Source: Mycolicibacterium sp. (GTDB lineage: Bacteria > Actinomycetota > Actinomycetes > Mycobacteriales > Mycobacteriaceae). Taken from it: a stretch of 64,000 nucleotides of DNA. The notes under the pieces are model-generated. The model worked only from the letters and a program-made list of their open reading frames with translations, ran no database searches and had not been told where the DNA came from. The stretch lies in contig JACJWN010000003.1 of NCBI GenBank assembly GCA_020637165.1, positions 620,001-684,000 on the forward strand, given 5' to 3'. How positions within the stretch are numbered: position 1 is the stretch's first letter; each line of letters begins with the position of its first letter. Shown one piece after another: positions 27,754 to 37,537 of this stretch. Position numbers and translations under genes: made by a program.

Positions 27754-27795
27754 CCACAGCGAGGTAACCGGGCCGGGGCTTATCAGGTCGGGGTG

Positions 27796-28395
27796 CTACT
27801 GCTCCCCGGGCTCCGTCGGCTTCTGCGCGCCCGGCGGATCCAGACCGTCGAGCAGGGACCTTTGCTTCTGTTCGGCCGCCTGTTGACGACGTTCGGACTC
27901 GGCGGCCAGATGCAGGGCGGTGCGCGTCCAGACCACCCGCGCCCAGTGGAAGGTCAGCAGGATCACCGCGAACCAGGCCACGATGAGCCCGATGCCGGGG
28001 CCGGGCTGGCCGACGGCGGCGGTCTGACGCGACCACACCGCCAGCATCCCCAGGGCGCTGGCGATGGCGCTGCCGGCCAGCGCGATCCAGGCCAGGATCC
28101 AGCGCCGGGTCAGCAGGGCCAGCATCGAGAAGCCGACGCTGAAGACCAGGGTGAACCAGCAGAACAGCCGCGACGGCAGAGCGATGCCCACGCTGATGGC
28201 CTTATCGTCACCCATCAGTACGTCGACGCCGCGGGCACCGCCGGTGTGCGGCAGGATGAAGGACACCAGCAGCACGAAGACGAGGATCGCGACCACCAAA
28301 GCCCTTGCACCCGGGTCGATCTCGCCGGCCACCCGTTTCTCAGCCGCCTCCAGCTCGGCTCGATAGGCCTCGAACTCGTCCGGCGCTCCGGTCAT
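27796..28395 (-). CDS. Conserved four-span membrane protein (Rv2732c-like)
   Basis: A 199-residue protein with an N-terminal amphipathic helix ([25 protein letters not shown], ends given). It has four hydrophobic segments at about 31-49, 76-93, 97-120 and 133-152, then a charged Gln/Glu/Arg C-terminal coil. It matches Rv2732c closely across the spans ([25 protein letters not shown], ends given). The ATG overlaps the miaB stop (ATGA), so it is translated with miaB. No transport or enzyme motif is seen. Confidence 0.87.
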   Translation of the reverse strand: MTGAPDEFEAYRAELEAAEKRVAGEIDPGARALVVAILVFVLLVSFILPHTGGARGVDVLMGDDKAISVGIALPSRLFCWFTLVFSVGFSMLALLTRRWILAWIALAGSAIASALGMLAVWSRQTAAVGQPGPGIGLIVAWFAVILLTFHWARVVWTRTALHLAAESERRQQAAEQKQRSLLDGLDPPGAQKPTEPGEQ

Positions 28396-29927
28396 CGCGC
28401 ACATCCTGTCGTGGTCGGCTCGGGTTGGGCGGGCGGGGCTCCCACCGGCGGTAAGCCCAGCCCCACGGTGCGCGGGCGGCGCCCTGCGGCGTGGGCGTCG
28501 CCGGCGCGGGTGCGCCGGTGGGACAGCAGCGGCGCGTCGGCGATCAGGTGGTGGGGCGCGGCGCCGGTGAGCGTTGTCTCGACGATATCGCCGGGGCGGA
28601 CCTCGGCCGCACCGGGCGTGAAGTGCACCAGCCGGCCGTCGCGGGCACGACCGCTCATCCGCGCCGTAGCGGCATCCTTGCGGCCCTCCCCGGCCGCCAC
28701 CAGCACCTCGACGGTGCGGCCGACCAGCGCGGTGTTCTCCTCCAGGGAGATCGACTCCTGAAGTTCGATGAGCCGCCGGTAGCGGTCGGCGACGACGTCC
28801 TTGGGGATCTGTCCGTCCAACTCCGCCGCCGGAGTGCCGGGCCGCCGCGAATATTGGAAGGTGAAGGCCGCCGAGAACCGCGCCTGGCGGACCACGTCGA
28901 GGGTGGCGGCGAAATCCTCCTCGGTCTCGCCCGGGAAGCCGACGATGATGTCGGTGGTGATCGCGGCGTGCGGCATGGCCTGCCGAACCCGATCGAGAAT
29001 CCCGAGGTATTTCTCGGCCCGGTAGGACCGGCGCATCGCCCGCAGCACCCGGTCGGATCCGGACTGCAGCGGCATGTGCAACGCCGGGCAGACATTCGGG
29101 GTCTGCGCCATGGCCTCGATGACGTCGTCGGTGAACTCGGCCGGGTGCGGCGAGGTGAAGCGGACCCGCTCCAGTCCTTCGATACGGCCGCACCGGCGAA
29201 GCAGCGTGGCGAACGCCCCACGATCGCGCGGGGCCTGCGGGTCGGCGAAGGAGACGCCGTAGGCGTTGACGTTCTGCCCCAGCAGGGTCACCTCCAAGAC
29301 GCCCTGGTCGACCAGGGCGCGCACCTCGGCGAGGATATCGGCCGGGCTGCGGTCCAGTTCCCGGCCCCGCAGCGACGGGACGATGCAGAACGTACAGGTG
29401 TTGTTACACCCCACCGAAACCGAAACCCATGCGGCGTAAGCGGATTCGCGCGCTGCGGGCAGCGCCGAGGGGAACTCCCGCAGCGCCTCGGCGATCTCCA
29501 CCTGCGCCGTACGGTTATGCCGGGCCCGCTCCAACAAGGTCGGCAGCGAGCCGATGTTGTGGGTGCCGAACACCACGTCGACCCACGGCGCCCGCGCGAG
29601 CACGGCGTCCCGGTCCTTCTGGGCCAGACAACCACCGACGGCGATCTGCATGTCGGGGTCTGCCTGCTTGCGCGGCGCGAGATGGCTGAGGTTGCCGTAG
29701 AGCTTGTTGTCGGCGTTCTCCCGCACCGCGCAGGTGTTGAACACCACCACGTCGGCGTCGGCGCCCTCCGGCGCGCGCCGGTAACCTGCGGCGTCCAGCA
29801 GACCGGCCAGCCGTTCGGAGTCGTGGACGTTCATCTGGCAGCCGTAGGTGCGGACCTGGTAGGTCCGAGCGGGCGCCGAAAGCGCATCGCCATCCCCGTC
29901 GAGGTTCTGGCCGAGCACCGAAGTCAC
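28392..29927 (-). CDS. miaB: tRNA-2-methylthio-N6-dimethylallyladenosine synthase MiaB
   Basis: A radical-SAM methylthiotransferase acting after MiaA on tRNA adenosine 37. The 511 residues contain an N-terminal UPF0004 domain with cluster cysteines Cys30 (YGCQMN), Cys66 (NTCAVRE) and Cys100 (GGCLAQ), the radical-SAM motif C-x3-C-x2-C at 174-181 (GCNNTCTFC), and a C-terminal TRAM domain (about 395-465). The start is GTG 29927. It is divergent from the gluA-like gene, with 93 bp between them. Confidence 0.96.
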   Translation of the reverse strand: MTSVLGQNLDGDGDALSAPARTYQVRTYGCQMNVHDSERLAGLLDAAGYRRAPEGADADVVVFNTCAVRENADNKLYGNLSHLAPRKQADPDMQIAVGGCLAQKDRDAVLARAPWVDVVFGTHNIGSLPTLLERARHNRTAQVEIAEALREFPSALPAARESAYAAWVSVSVGCNNTCTFCIVPSLRGRELDRSPADILAEVRALVDQGVLEVTLLGQNVNAYGVSFADPQAPRDRGAFATLLRRCGRIEGLERVRFTSPHPAEFTDDVIEAMAQTPNVCPALHMPLQSGSDRVLRAMRRSYRAEKYLGILDRVRQAMPHAAITTDIIVGFPGETEEDFAATLDVVRQARFSAAFTFQYSRRPGTPAAELDGQIPKDVVADRYRRLIELQESISLEENTALVGRTVEVLVAAGEGRKDAATARMSGRARDGRLVHFTPGAAEVRPGDIVETTLTGAAPHHLIADAPLLSHRRTRAGDAHAAGRRPRTVGLGLPPVGAPPAQPEPTTTGCAR

Positions 29928-30020
29928 TCACTCATGGTACGGACGCGCTGGAAACCGCGGCCCGGGCGGATCATTGTTATCGCAGGCGGAACCCGCCGCA
30001 GGTGGGTAGGGTCTGGATCC

Positions 30021-30773
30021 ATGACTGAGGGCGGGGCCGTCCCGATGATCTCGATCAAGGGCGTCAACAAGCATTTCGGCTCCCTGCACGTTCTCAAGGA
30101 CATCAACATCGACATCGACCGGGGCCAGGTGGTGGTGGTCCTGGGGCCGTCCGGATCGGGCAAGTCGACGCTGTGCCGGACCATCAACCGGCTGGAGACC
30201 ATCGACTCCGGGACGATCGCCATCGACGGGGAGGTGCTGCCCTCGGAGGGCCGCAAGCTGGCCCAGCTGCGGTCCGACGTGGGCATGGTTTTCCAGTCCT
30301 TCAACCTCTTCGCCCACAAGACCATCGTGGAAAACGTGATGCTCGCGCCGATCAAGGTGCGCAAGATCGACAAGGACCAGGCCCGCGCGCAGGCGATGTC
30401 ACTGTTGGAGCAGGTCGGTGTGGCCAGCCAGGCCGACAAGTACCCCGCTCAGCTTTCCGGCGGCCAGCAGCAACGGGTGGCCATCGCCCGGTCCCTGGCC
30501 ATGGCACCCAAGGTGATGCTGTTCGACGAACCCACCAGCGCCCTGGACCCCGAGATGGTCAACGAGGTGCTGGCCGTGATGACCTCGCTGGCCGGTGAGG
30601 GCATGACGATGGTGGTGGTCACCCACGAGATGGGCTTCGCCCGGCGGGCCGCGAACCGGGTGGTGTTCATGGCCGACGGCTCCATCGTCGAGGACGCCGC
30701 GCCGGAGGACTTCTTCTCCAGCCCGCGCTCCGAGCGTGCCCGGGACTTCCTCGGCAAGATCCTCAGCCACTAG
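30021..30773 (+). CDS. gluA: Amino-acid ABC transporter ATP-binding protein (GluA-like)
   Basis: A 250-residue ATPase of polar-amino-acid importers, closest in pattern to actinobacterial GluA (glutamate/glutamine). It has Walker [11 protein letters not shown]-loop [12 protein letters not shown], signature LSGGQQQR, Walker [13 protein letters not shown] and the H-loop [11 protein letters not shown] 30021 is used; MISIKGVN at 30045 is an alternative that would match a shorter GluA. It is followed after 14 bp by the fused binding protein/permease, and the three genes form one operon. Confidence 0.92.
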   Translation: MTEGGAVPMISIKGVNKHFGSLHVLKDINIDIDRGQVVVVLGPSGSGKSTLCRTINRLETIDSGTIAIDGEVLPSEGRKLAQLRSDVGMVFQSFNLFAHKTIVENVMLAPIKVRKIDKDQARAQAMSLLEQVGVASQADKYPAQLSGGQQQRVAIARSLAMAPKVMLFDEPTSALDPEMVNEVLAVMTSLAGEGMTMVVVTHEMGFARRAANRVVFMADGSIVEDAAPEDFFSSPRSERARDFLGKILSH

Positions 30774-30787
30774 AGGCCACGGGAACC

Positions 30788-32296
30788 ATGCGGTCGCTGC
30801 CCCTTCGCCTCGTCGTGATCCTCACGCTGGTCCTCGGCCTGCCGTTGGCATTGGCCGGGTGCGGCGGGGGCGGGGACAAGATCACCATCGGCACCAAGTT
30901 CGACCAGCCCGGGCTGGCGGTCAAGAAACCGGACGGCACGATGGCCGGCTTCGACGTCGACGTCGCGACCTACGTCGCCGGGCAACTCGGCTACAACCCC
31001 GACCAGATCGACTGGAAGGAAGCCCCGTCCGGACAGCGCGAGACGCTGATCCAGAACGGGCAGGTGGACTACATCGTGGCCACCTACTCGATCACCGACG
31101 CCCGCAAGCAGAAGGTGGCCTTCGCCGGGCCCTACCTCGATACGGGTCAGAGCCTGCTGGTCCGGGCCGACACCACCGACATCAGTGGACCGGAGTCACT
31201 GGCCAACGGCAAGAAACTCTGCTCTGTGTCCGGCTCGACCCCGGCCCAGCGGATCAAGGACAAGTACCCGGGTGTGCAGTTACAGCAGTACGACACCTAC
31301 TCAGCCTGCGTGGAGGCGCTGCGCAACGGAGCGATCGACGCGGTGAGCACCGACGAGGTGATCCTGGCCGGGTTCGCCGCACAATCGCCCGGCACGTTCA
31401 AGATCATCGGCAAGCCGTTCTCGGTGGAGCACTACGGCATCGGACTGCAGCGCGAGAATCTCGACCTGCGGGCCAAGATCAATGAGGCGATCCTCAAAAT
31501 GCAGCGGGACGGCGAATGGAAAGACGCCTTCGACCGCAACCTCGGTCCGGCCGGGATCAGCGCACCACCGCCCCCGCCGCTGGACACCGACACAGCCGGG
31601 GCCGGCGCCGAGCGGGTCGACATTCTGGGCGAGTACGGCGGGCTCATCCTCAAGGCATTCTGGACCACCATCAAGCTGACGGTCCTCGCGGCCATCGGTG
31701 CGCTGATCCTCGGCACGGCACTGGCGGCGATGCGACTCTCCCCGGTTCCGATGCTCAACTGGCTGGGGGCCGCCTACGTCAACGTCGTGCGCAATACCCC
31801 GTTGACCCTGATCATCCTGTTCTGTTCTTTCGGCCTGGCCCAGACTCTGGGCATCACGCTGGCCGATCCGGATTCGCCGACGTCGATCGCCGACAGCAAC
31901 TTCCGGCTGGCCGTGCTCGGCCTGGCGGTATACACGGCGGCCTTCGTCTGCGAGACCGTGCGGGCCGGGGTGAACACCGTCCCGGTCGGTCAGGCGGAGG
32001 CGGCCCGATCACTCGGGCTCACTTTCGGACAGAACCTACGGATCGTTCTCCTCCCGCAGGCGTTCCGATCGGTGATCATCCCCCTGGGTTCGGTGCTGAT
32101 CGCGCTGACAAAGAACACCACCATCGCCTCGGCGATCGGCGTGGCCGAGGCGGCGCTGCTGATGAAAGAGATGATCGAGAACACCGCGGCGCTGCTGGTG
32201 GTGGGTGGAATCTTCGCCTTCGGATTCCTGCTGCTGACGCTGCCGCTGGGGCTGCTGTTCGGCTGGCTGGGCAACCGTTGGGCGGTGGCACGGTGA
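30788..32296 (+). CDS. Fused amino-acid-binding lipoprotein and permease (GluB-GluC fusion)
   Basis: A single 502-residue reading frame joins two usually separate subunits. Residues 1-25 are a lipoprotein signal (LAGC, acylated Cys25). Residues about 30-255 are a family-3 solute-binding domain (KITIGTKFDQPG, MAGFDVDVATYVAGQLG, TDEVILAG). A Pro/Asp linker covers about 256-285. Residues 288-502 are a His/Glu/Gln/Arg-type permease with five spans and the EAA loop VPVGQAEAARSLGLTFGQ. No stop or frameshift separates the parts. The topology is consistent: the tethered binding domain is outside and the permease follows. It probably imports glutamate or a related amino acid. Confidence 0.9.
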   Translation: MRSLPLRLVVILTLVLGLPLALAGCGGGGDKITIGTKFDQPGLAVKKPDGTMAGFDVDVATYVAGQLGYNPDQIDWKEAPSGQRETLIQNGQVDYIVATYSITDARKQKVAFAGPYLDTGQSLLVRADTTDISGPESLANGKKLCSVSGSTPAQRIKDKYPGVQLQQYDTYSACVEALRNGAIDAVSTDEVILAGFAAQSPGTFKIIGKPFSVEHYGIGLQRENLDLRAKINEAILKMQRDGEWKDAFDRNLGPAGISAPPPPPLDTDTAGAGAERVDILGEYGGLILKAFWTTIKLTVLAAIGALILGTALAAMRLSPVPMLNWLGAAYVNVVRNTPLTLIILFCSFGLAQTLGITLADPDSPTSIADSNFRLAVLGLAVYTAAFVCETVRAGVNTVPVGQAEAARSLGLTFGQNLRIVLLPQAFRSVIIPLGSVLIALTKNTTIASAIGVAEAALLMKEMIENTAALLVVGGIFAFGFLLLTLPLGLLFGWLGNRWAVAR

Positions 32297-32360
32297 TGAC
32301 CCCGTTAATGACGGCCCCGGTATGGACGACCACGGTGATGACGAGGAACGGACGACACCG

Positions 32361-33221
32361 GTGAGCGCTTCAGTCCTCTTCGACGCACCGGGTCCACGGG
32401 CACGGGTGCGCAACCGGATCATTTCCGCGACAACGGTCGTCCTGGCCGCCCTGGTCGTGTGGGCGATCATCGCCAAGCTCGCCGACCGGGGTCAGCTGGC
32501 GGCCGCCAAGTGGGAGCCGTTCACGACCGGCGACCTGTGGAAGACCTATGTGTTGCCGGGCGTCGTCGGCACCCTGACCGCCGCCGCGTTGTCGATCGTG
32601 CTGGCGCTGATTCTGGGTCTGCTGCTCGGTGTGGGACGGCTGCACCCGTCGGCGTGGGTCAACCGCATCTGCGGGGTGATCGTCGAGTTCTTCCGAGCGG
32701 TTCCGGTGCTGATCATGATGATCTTCGCCTACTTCCTCTTCGCGCTTTACGACGTGTTCCCGTCCAAGCAACTGGCACTGGCGGGCGTGGTGACCGGACT
32801 GACCCTCTACAACGGCGCGGTCATCGCCGAAATCGTCCGCTCCGGTGTCGGGTCGCTGCCGCGCGGTCAGAGCGAGGCCGCCGCCGCGCTCGGGCTGAGC
32901 TGGGGGCAGACGATGCGCTCGGTCCTGCTGCCCCAGGCCATCACCTCGATGCTGCCGGTGCTGGTGTCGCAGCTGGTCGTGGCCCTGAAGGACACCGCGA
33001 TCGGCTACCAGATCACCTTCCTGGAGATGGTGCGCCAGGGAACGGTGATCGGATCCACCTACGGCAACTACGTTCCCGCGCTGATCGTGATCGCCGTGCT
33101 GATGATCAGCCTCAACTTCGCCCTGTCCGCGGCGGCCACCCGCCTGGAGAAGCGTTTGCGGCGGTCCAAGCGGACCCCCGAGCCACTCGAGGCCGATACG
33201 CTCCTGGAGCCTGGAGACTGA
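32361..33221 (+). CDS. gluD: Amino-acid ABC transporter permease (GluD-like)
   Basis: The second permease of the importer. It has 286 residues from GTG 32361 (VSASVLFDAPGPRARVRN), the N-terminus that matches other GluD proteins; an in-frame ATG at 32322 would add 13 residues. The first span is at about 22-42, followed by the permease domain with VEFFRAVPVLIMM and the EAA loop LPRGQSEAAAALGLSWGQ that docks on the ATPase. The C-terminus is basic (ATRLEKRLRRSKR). It follows the fusion gene by 64 bp and is convergent with recX. Confidence 0.88.
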   Translation: MSASVLFDAPGPRARVRNRIISATTVVLAALVVWAIIAKLADRGQLAAAKWEPFTTGDLWKTYVLPGVVGTLTAAALSIVLALILGLLLGVGRLHPSAWVNRICGVIVEFFRAVPVLIMMIFAYFLFALYDVFPSKQLALAGVVTGLTLYNGAVIAEIVRSGVGSLPRGQSEAAAALGLSWGQTMRSVLLPQAITSMLPVLVSQLVVALKDTAIGYQITFLEMVRQGTVIGSTYGNYVPALIVIAVLMISLNFALSAAATRLEKRLRRSKRTPEPLEADTLLEPGD

Positions 33222-33277
33222 CCCGGCCGGGCCGCATACATGGCCCCGCGTGCGTGGCCGTAGCGCCGCCCCTGTTC

Positions 33278-33829
33278 CTACACCCGCCGGCGCTCACGTT
33301 CGGCGGCGAGCGCATCGGTAACCACCGCCACCGCCATGCCCTGGCTGTAGCCACGGCGGGCCAGCATGCCGACCAATCGCCGCATGACCTTCACATCGTC
33401 GCCCTGGCCCAGCGGTTCGCGGCGCAGCCTGCTCTCCACGAGTTGTTCGGCCCGTCCGCGCTCGGCGTCGGCGTCGATTCCCTCCAGCGCGGCGGAGACG
33501 GTCTCCTCCTCCACACCTTTGGCGCGAAGCTCAGCCGCCAGGGCCCGCTTGCCTTTTCCGGCGTGCGTCTGTCGCGCACGGACCCACTGGGCGGCGAAAT
33601 CCTCATCGTCGATGAGACCGACCGCCTCGAGCCGGCCGAGAACCCCGTCGATGACCTCGTCGGGATACCCCCGCTGGGTCAGCCGCCCGGCGAGTTCGGC
33701 GCGGGTCCGGGCCCGCGCGGTGAGCAGACGCAGACACAGCGCGTGCGCCTGCTCACCGCGTTTGGCCGAAGTCGCCTCGTCGGACTCAGAAGTCAACGGG
33801 GGCGGGCAGTACGTCGTCGCCGAGTTCAT
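33278..33829 (-). CDS. recX: RecA regulator RecX
   Basis: A 183-residue protein that binds RecA and inhibits its filaments and coprotease activity. The RecX helical repeats are visible: [27 protein letters not shown] (ends given), [27 protein letters not shown] and [20 protein letters not shown] 33829 gives an N-terminus ([15 protein letters not shown]) equivalent to the M. tuberculosis one. The gene overlaps the end of recA by 44 bp, so RecX translation depends on recA readthrough or coupling. Confidence 0.93.
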   Translation of the reverse strand: MNSATTYCPPPLTSESDEATSAKRGEQAHALCLRLLTARARTRAELAGRLTQRGYPDEVIDGVLGRLEAVGLIDDEDFAAQWVRARQTHAGKGKRALAAELRAKGVEEETVSAALEGIDADAERGRAEQLVESRLRREPLGQGDDVKVMRRLVGMLARRGYSQGMAVAVVTDALAAERERRRV

Positions 33830-35930
33830 CGGTCATCACCGCACCGATCCCCAACTTCTCTTTGATCTTCTTCTCGACCTCGTTGGCCACGTCGGGGTTG
33901 TTCCTGAGGTAGTTGCGAGCATTCTCCTTGCCCTGGCCCAACTGCTCGCCCTCATAGGTGAACCACGACCCGGACTTTCGGATGAAGCCCTGGTCGACGC
34001 CCATGTCGATGAGCGAGCCCTCCCGGCTGATGCCCTTGCCGTACAGGATGTCGAACTCGGCTTGTTTGAACGGCGGGCTGACCTTGTTCTTGACCACCTT
34101 GACGCGGGTGCGGTTACCCACCGCATCGCTACCGTCCTTGAGTGTCTCGATACGGCGGACGTCCAGGCGCACCGTGGCGTAGAACTTCAACGCCTTACCG
34201 CCAGTGGTCGTTTCGGGCGAGTTGTGCACCATGACTCCGTCAGCAAAGTAGTTGTGCGAACCCTCTACTTCGATGTCGAAGCGGTTCATCGACCGGGTCC
34301 GCGGTTTGACGCGAACATCGAGCACCCGGGCCGGCACCAGCCGCGACGTGGGCTCGACGAACTCCGGCACCACCGTGCTGCGACCACGGAACCGCGGCAG
34401 AAGCTTGTACTCCATCGACGGTGCCATGTAGGGCGCCACCAGTTCCTGGAACTTGGCCGATGCCGCGGTGGAGAACACCAGCACGGCCTTGCCGGCCGTA
34501 CCCGCAGAGCGCAGGCGCACATCCAGGCCGAGGGTGTCGCGCAGATGATCACGCAGCCGCTCGCGCGAACCCTCAGTCATGGCCTCGACACAGATTTCGA
34601 TCCGCCCGCTTCCGCCCTCGGTGCGCTGCTGCACGCCCATGGAGCGGACGGTGAAGGATCCGTCATCCATGTACCAAATCGCCAGCGCCAGCGGAGTGAG
34701 CGCCTTGAGGTAATCCTCAGAGAGGAACTTCTTGCCGTCACCCAAGTAGACCGCCTGACTCAGTTCGCCGAGTTCCGGCAGCGGGGTGAAGTCCACGAAG
34801 CGGGCGCCCTTGTCGTTATCGCGCACGGAATGCTCGATGTTGCCCAGCAGGTCGGTCTTCCACTGCAGGTAGTCGATCTGCTTGGCACCGTGGCCCATCC
34901 GGAAGCGAACGCCGTTGCGGCCGTTCCGGTTCGGAGAGAGGCTGCCGTCACCCATCAGCGAACCGAGTATCACCTGGAACTGCTGCTCGCTGAGAAGATG
35001 CGGCTCGGAAGCCATCACGCGATCGCCGGCGATGATGTCGTCGGCCTCCGTCCAGCCGGACGGGGTTCGGACGAGGTGATTCGGTGTCGCGGCGAACTGC
35101 GACTTGCCGTTACCACCGGACTTCTCGACGGTGAACTGCAGGAACCGTTCAGCCGGCCCGTTGTTAAACCAGTTCACCACTTTGCGCGGCACAATCCGAT
35201 CAGTGCCCGGGTCATAGGACAGGACTTCGACATCCATCTTCTGGTTGACGATCTTGCCGATCTTCTCGGTGGTGCCGTCCGCCAACTGCACCCGGGTGCT
35301 GTAGTTGAAGCACCCGAACATCACCCCGATCTTCTCGCGGAGCTGGTTGATGAAGATCGCGGTGGTTCCGGCATTGTTCAGCGCGCCGGTCATCTTGCGC
35401 AGCGCCTGGCTCATCAGGCGGGCCTGCAGGCCGACGTGGCTGTCGCCCATCTCGCCCTCGATCTCCGCACGCGGCACCAGTGCGGCCACCGAGTCGATGA
35501 CCAGGATGTCGATGGCACCGGAGCGGACCAGCATGTCGGCGATCTCCAGCGCCTGCTCGCCGGTGTCGGGCTGGCTCACCAGCAGTGCATCGGTGTCGAC
35601 GCCGAGGCTCTTGGCGTACTCGGGATCCAGCGCGTGCTCGGCGTCGATGAACGCCGCGATACCGCCGGCGGCCTGGGCGTTGGCCACCGCGTGCAGGGCG
35701 ACGGTGGTCTTGCCCGAGGACTCCGGGCCGTAGATCTCGATGACGCGGCCCCGCGGCAACCCGCCGATACCCAAAGCGACGTCTAGAGCGATCGAACCGG
35801 TCGGGATGACCGAGATGGGCTGGCGAACCTCGTCGCCGAGGCGCATCACCGAGCCCTTCCCGTGATTCTTCTCGATCTGTGCGATCGCGAGTTCGAGGGC
35901 CTTCTCGCGGTCGGGGGCTTGCTGGGCCAT
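33786..35930 (-). CDS. recA: Recombinase RecA, intein-containing precursor
   Basis: The strand-exchange recombinase and LexA co-protease. The 714-residue precursor comprises the N-extein (1-206), an intein (207-570) and the C-extein (571-714); splicing gives a 350-residue RecA. Walker A is GPESSGKT (68-75). Other landmarks are the ATPase glutamate in [16 protein letters not shown], and after splicing the loop-2 region [16 protein letters not shown]. The C-terminus is acidic. ATG 35930. Regulation is by a LexA box and a RecA-NDp promoter upstream. It overlaps recX by 44 bp. Confidence 0.97.
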   Translation of the reverse strand: MAQQAPDREKALELAIAQIEKNHGKGSVMRLGDEVRQPISVIPTGSIALDVALGIGGLPRGRVIEIYGPESSGKTTVALHAVANAQAAGGIAAFIDAEHALDPEYAKSLGVDTDALLVSQPDTGEQALEIADMLVRSGAIDILVIDSVAALVPRAEIEGEMGDSHVGLQARLMSQALRKMTGALNNAGTTAIFINQLREKIGVMFGCFNYSTRVQLADGTTEKIGKIVNQKMDVEVLSYDPGTDRIVPRKVVNWFNNGPAERFLQFTVEKSGGNGKSQFAATPNHLVRTPSGWTEADDIIAGDRVMASEPHLLSEQQFQVILGSLMGDGSLSPNRNGRNGVRFRMGHGAKQIDYLQWKTDLLGNIEHSVRDNDKGARFVDFTPLPELGELSQAVYLGDGKKFLSEDYLKALTPLALAIWYMDDGSFTVRSMGVQQRTEGGSGRIEICVEAMTEGSRERLRDHLRDTLGLDVRLRSAGTAGKAVLVFSTAASAKFQELVAPYMAPSMEYKLLPRFRGRSTVVPEFVEPTSRLVPARVLDVRVKPRTRSMNRFDIEVEGSHNYFADGVMVHNSPETTTGGKALKFYATVRLDVRRIETLKDGSDAVGNRTRVKVVKNKVSPPFKQAEFDILYGKGISREGSLIDMGVDQGFIRKSGSWFTYEGEQLGQGKENARNYLRNNPDVANEVEKKIKEKLGIGAVMTDELGDDVLPAPVDF
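34221..35312 (-). other. RecA intein (364 residues, LAGLIDADG endonuclease type), site b
   Basis: It starts with Cys207 ([10 protein letters not shown], block A). Block B is TPNHLV, with the conserved His. The two LAGLIDADG-type motifs are [13 protein letters not shown] and [14 protein letters not shown], both with their acidic residue. The ending is [20 protein letters not shown] followed by Ser of the extein. The insertion is between Gly206 and Ser in the loop-2 region, the RecA-b site used by the M. leprae intein, whereas M. tuberculosis uses a different site. All splice-junction residues (Cys, His-Asn, Ser) are present, so splicing is expected. Confidence 0.93.
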
Positions 35931-35986
35931 GGATGTCTCCGTTCGGTATGTGTTCGGTTGACCGGTGTTTCGGTCGGTTGGCCGCG

Positions 35987-36009
35987 ACGTTAGAGAAGGC
36001 CTCTGACAA
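35987..36009 (-). promoter_or_regulatory. RecA-NDp (PafBC-type) DNA-damage promoter of recA
   Basis: On the minus strand TTGTCAGAG, eight bases, then TAACGT. This fits the published RecA-NDp pattern TTGTCRGTG-N8-TANNNT at all but one listed base. It lies about 57 bases upstream of the recA ATG. It gives LexA-independent induction, known to depend on PafBC in mycobacteria. Confidence 0.75.
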
Positions 36010-36039
36010 AACAGCGTCGGTCGAACAGTCACCACTGTA

Positions 36040-36055
36040 ACGAACATGTGTTCGA
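36040..36055. promoter_or_regulatory. LexA (SOS) box of recA
   Basis: ACGAACATGTGTTCGA, or TCGAACACATGTTCGT on the recA strand, has one mismatch to TCGAACRYRTGTTYGA. It lies 110 bases upstream of the recA start, beyond the RecA-NDp promoter. Confidence 0.8.
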
Positions 36056-36113
36056 CAGCAAGTAGGCGCGCCAGCGTGTCGTCAGCAGTCGTCCGGGCGC
36101 GATGCGGGATCGG

Positions 36114-36308
36114 TTACCACTGCTCGCGCGGCACGTCGAAATCGGCGCACAACGCCCGCCAGACATCCCGGGGCTCGACGCCGTCCTCGATGGCCTGCGC
36201 GGCCGTGCGCCCGTTCATCCGGGTCAGGACGTGGTCCACGAGCAGCGACGCGCCACGCACCGGACCGAACTGCCCTTCGACGAGTTCGTGGAATTCGGTC
36301 AGTCGCAC
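36114..36308 (-). CDS. DUF3046 protein (Rv2738c-like)
   Basis: A 64-residue protein matching Rv2738c: MRLTEFHELVEGQFG, VDHVLTRMNGRTAAQAIEDG, then DVWRALCADFDVPREQW (described by its segments). It lies between the recA regulatory region and the glycosyltransferase gene on the same strand, nine bases after the latter. The small all-helical fold has no known function. Because it is upstream of recA on the same strand, some recA message may start in front of it. Confidence 0.9.
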   Translation of the reverse strand: MRLTEFHELVEGQFGPVRGASLLVDHVLTRMNGRTAAQAIEDGVEPRDVWRALCADFDVPREQW

Positions 36309-36317
36309 GAGAACAAC

Positions 36318-37478
36318 TTACCCAGCCGCTTCATGGCACACCCGAACAGGATCGGCCACCTCGGCAATCCCCCGGGCGGCACGGTGGGCCGCCTCCCGGT
36401 AGCCGGGCGCCGAGATCACCTCGCCGACCGCGGCGGCCAGCGCGTCACCGGTCAACGGCCGGACCAGCCGCGCACTGCCCTGGCGCACAACACGATTCGC
36501 CAACTCCCACTGGTCTCCGCCACCGGGCACCACGACCATCGGCAGGCCGGCCAGCAGGGTCTTGGACAGCATGCCGTGCCCACCCCCGCAGATCACGACG
36601 TCGGCGGCGCGCAGCAGCTCATCCTGCCGCCCGAGGCCCGCACTGGCCCATGGCGGCACCTCGATGTCGTCGCCCGCGATCCGGGACACCACCAGCCGGG
36701 CACCGGCGGGCAGGGTCCGGCCCGGGACCAGTTCCCGCAGCGCCAGTTCGGCCAGGCCGCCGGTACCGGTGACCGCCGTCGAGGGGGCAACCACGACCAC
36801 CGGCCCCTCCCCCGGCGGGATCGGCAGCACAGCGCCGGTCGGCTCGAAGTGCAGGGGGCCGACCACCACCGCTTCGGCGGGCCAGTCCGGTCGGGGCACC
36901 TCGAGAGCGGGCAGGGTAGCGATCAACCGGCGGCGCGGTCCGGGATCCCGGCCGGGCAGCCCGATCTGCCGGCGCGCCCAAGACCGCTGGCGTTCCCCGG
37001 CCCGCACCGAGCGCGCGGTCAGGACGCGCAGCGCGCTGTCGCGCAACCGACCCAGCGGACCGGTGCCCGGGGCCAGTCCGCTGCCCACCGGCGGCAGCCC
37101 TCGGGAGGGCAGGTACAGCGGGTGGGGACTGAGTTCGACCCACGGGACGCCGAGGAGGTCGGCGGCCATTCCGCCGCACGCGGTGATGACGTCGGAAACC
37201 ACGAGATCGGGCGCGCAGCGTCGCAGGGCGGGCAGATTCGCCACCGCCATCCGGGCAGCCCGCTGGTGGATCTTGGCCCCCGCGTCGTTGTCGTCGGAAT
37301 CGCCCGGATCCAGACCGGTCAACTCGACAGCTTCGACTCCAGCGCGGCGGGCGTTGTCCAGCCACTGGGTGCCCGTCATCAGCACCGGGTGATCGCCGGC
37401 CTCGCGGAACCGAAGGCACAACGCCAGGGCCGGAAAAGCGTGACCGGCCTCCGGCCCGGCAACCACGACCACCCTCAT
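36318..37478 (-). CDS. UGT-type glycosyltransferase (Rv2739c-like)
   Basis: A 386-residue GT-B glycosyltransferase of the MGT/UGT family. It has an N-terminal acceptor domain (MRVVVVAGPEAGHAFPALALCLRF, ends given) and a C-terminal nucleotide-sugar domain with the signature LRAADVVICGGGHGMLSKTLLAGLPMVVVPGGGDQWELANRVV (ends given; the GGGHGM and DQWE residues contact the donor). The acceptor is unknown; hydrophobic natural products or lipids are typical. ATG 37478 is preferred because AGGG is eight bases upstream; GTG 37484 adds two residues. Divergent from ephG. Confidence 0.88.
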   Translation of the reverse strand: MRVVVVAGPEAGHAFPALALCLRFREAGDHPVLMTGTQWLDNARRAGVEAVELTGLDPGDSDDNDAGAKIHQRAARMAVANLPALRRCAPDLVVSDVITACGGMAADLLGVPWVELSPHPLYLPSRGLPPVGSGLAPGTGPLGRLRDSALRVLTARSVRAGERQRSWARRQIGLPGRDPGPRRRLIATLPALEVPRPDWPAEAVVVGPLHFEPTGAVLPIPPGEGPVVVVAPSTAVTGTGGLAELALRELVPGRTLPAGARLVVSRIAGDDIEVPPWASAGLGRQDELLRAADVVICGGGHGMLSKTLLAGLPMVVVPGGGDQWELANRVVRQGSARLVRPLTGDALAAAVGEVISAPGYREAAHRAARGIAEVADPVRVCHEAAG

Positions 37479-37537
37479 TGCCACACCCTGTCACAGTCGA
37501 CCCGGGAGACCGGCCCGGGCGGACTAGGCTGGTCGGC

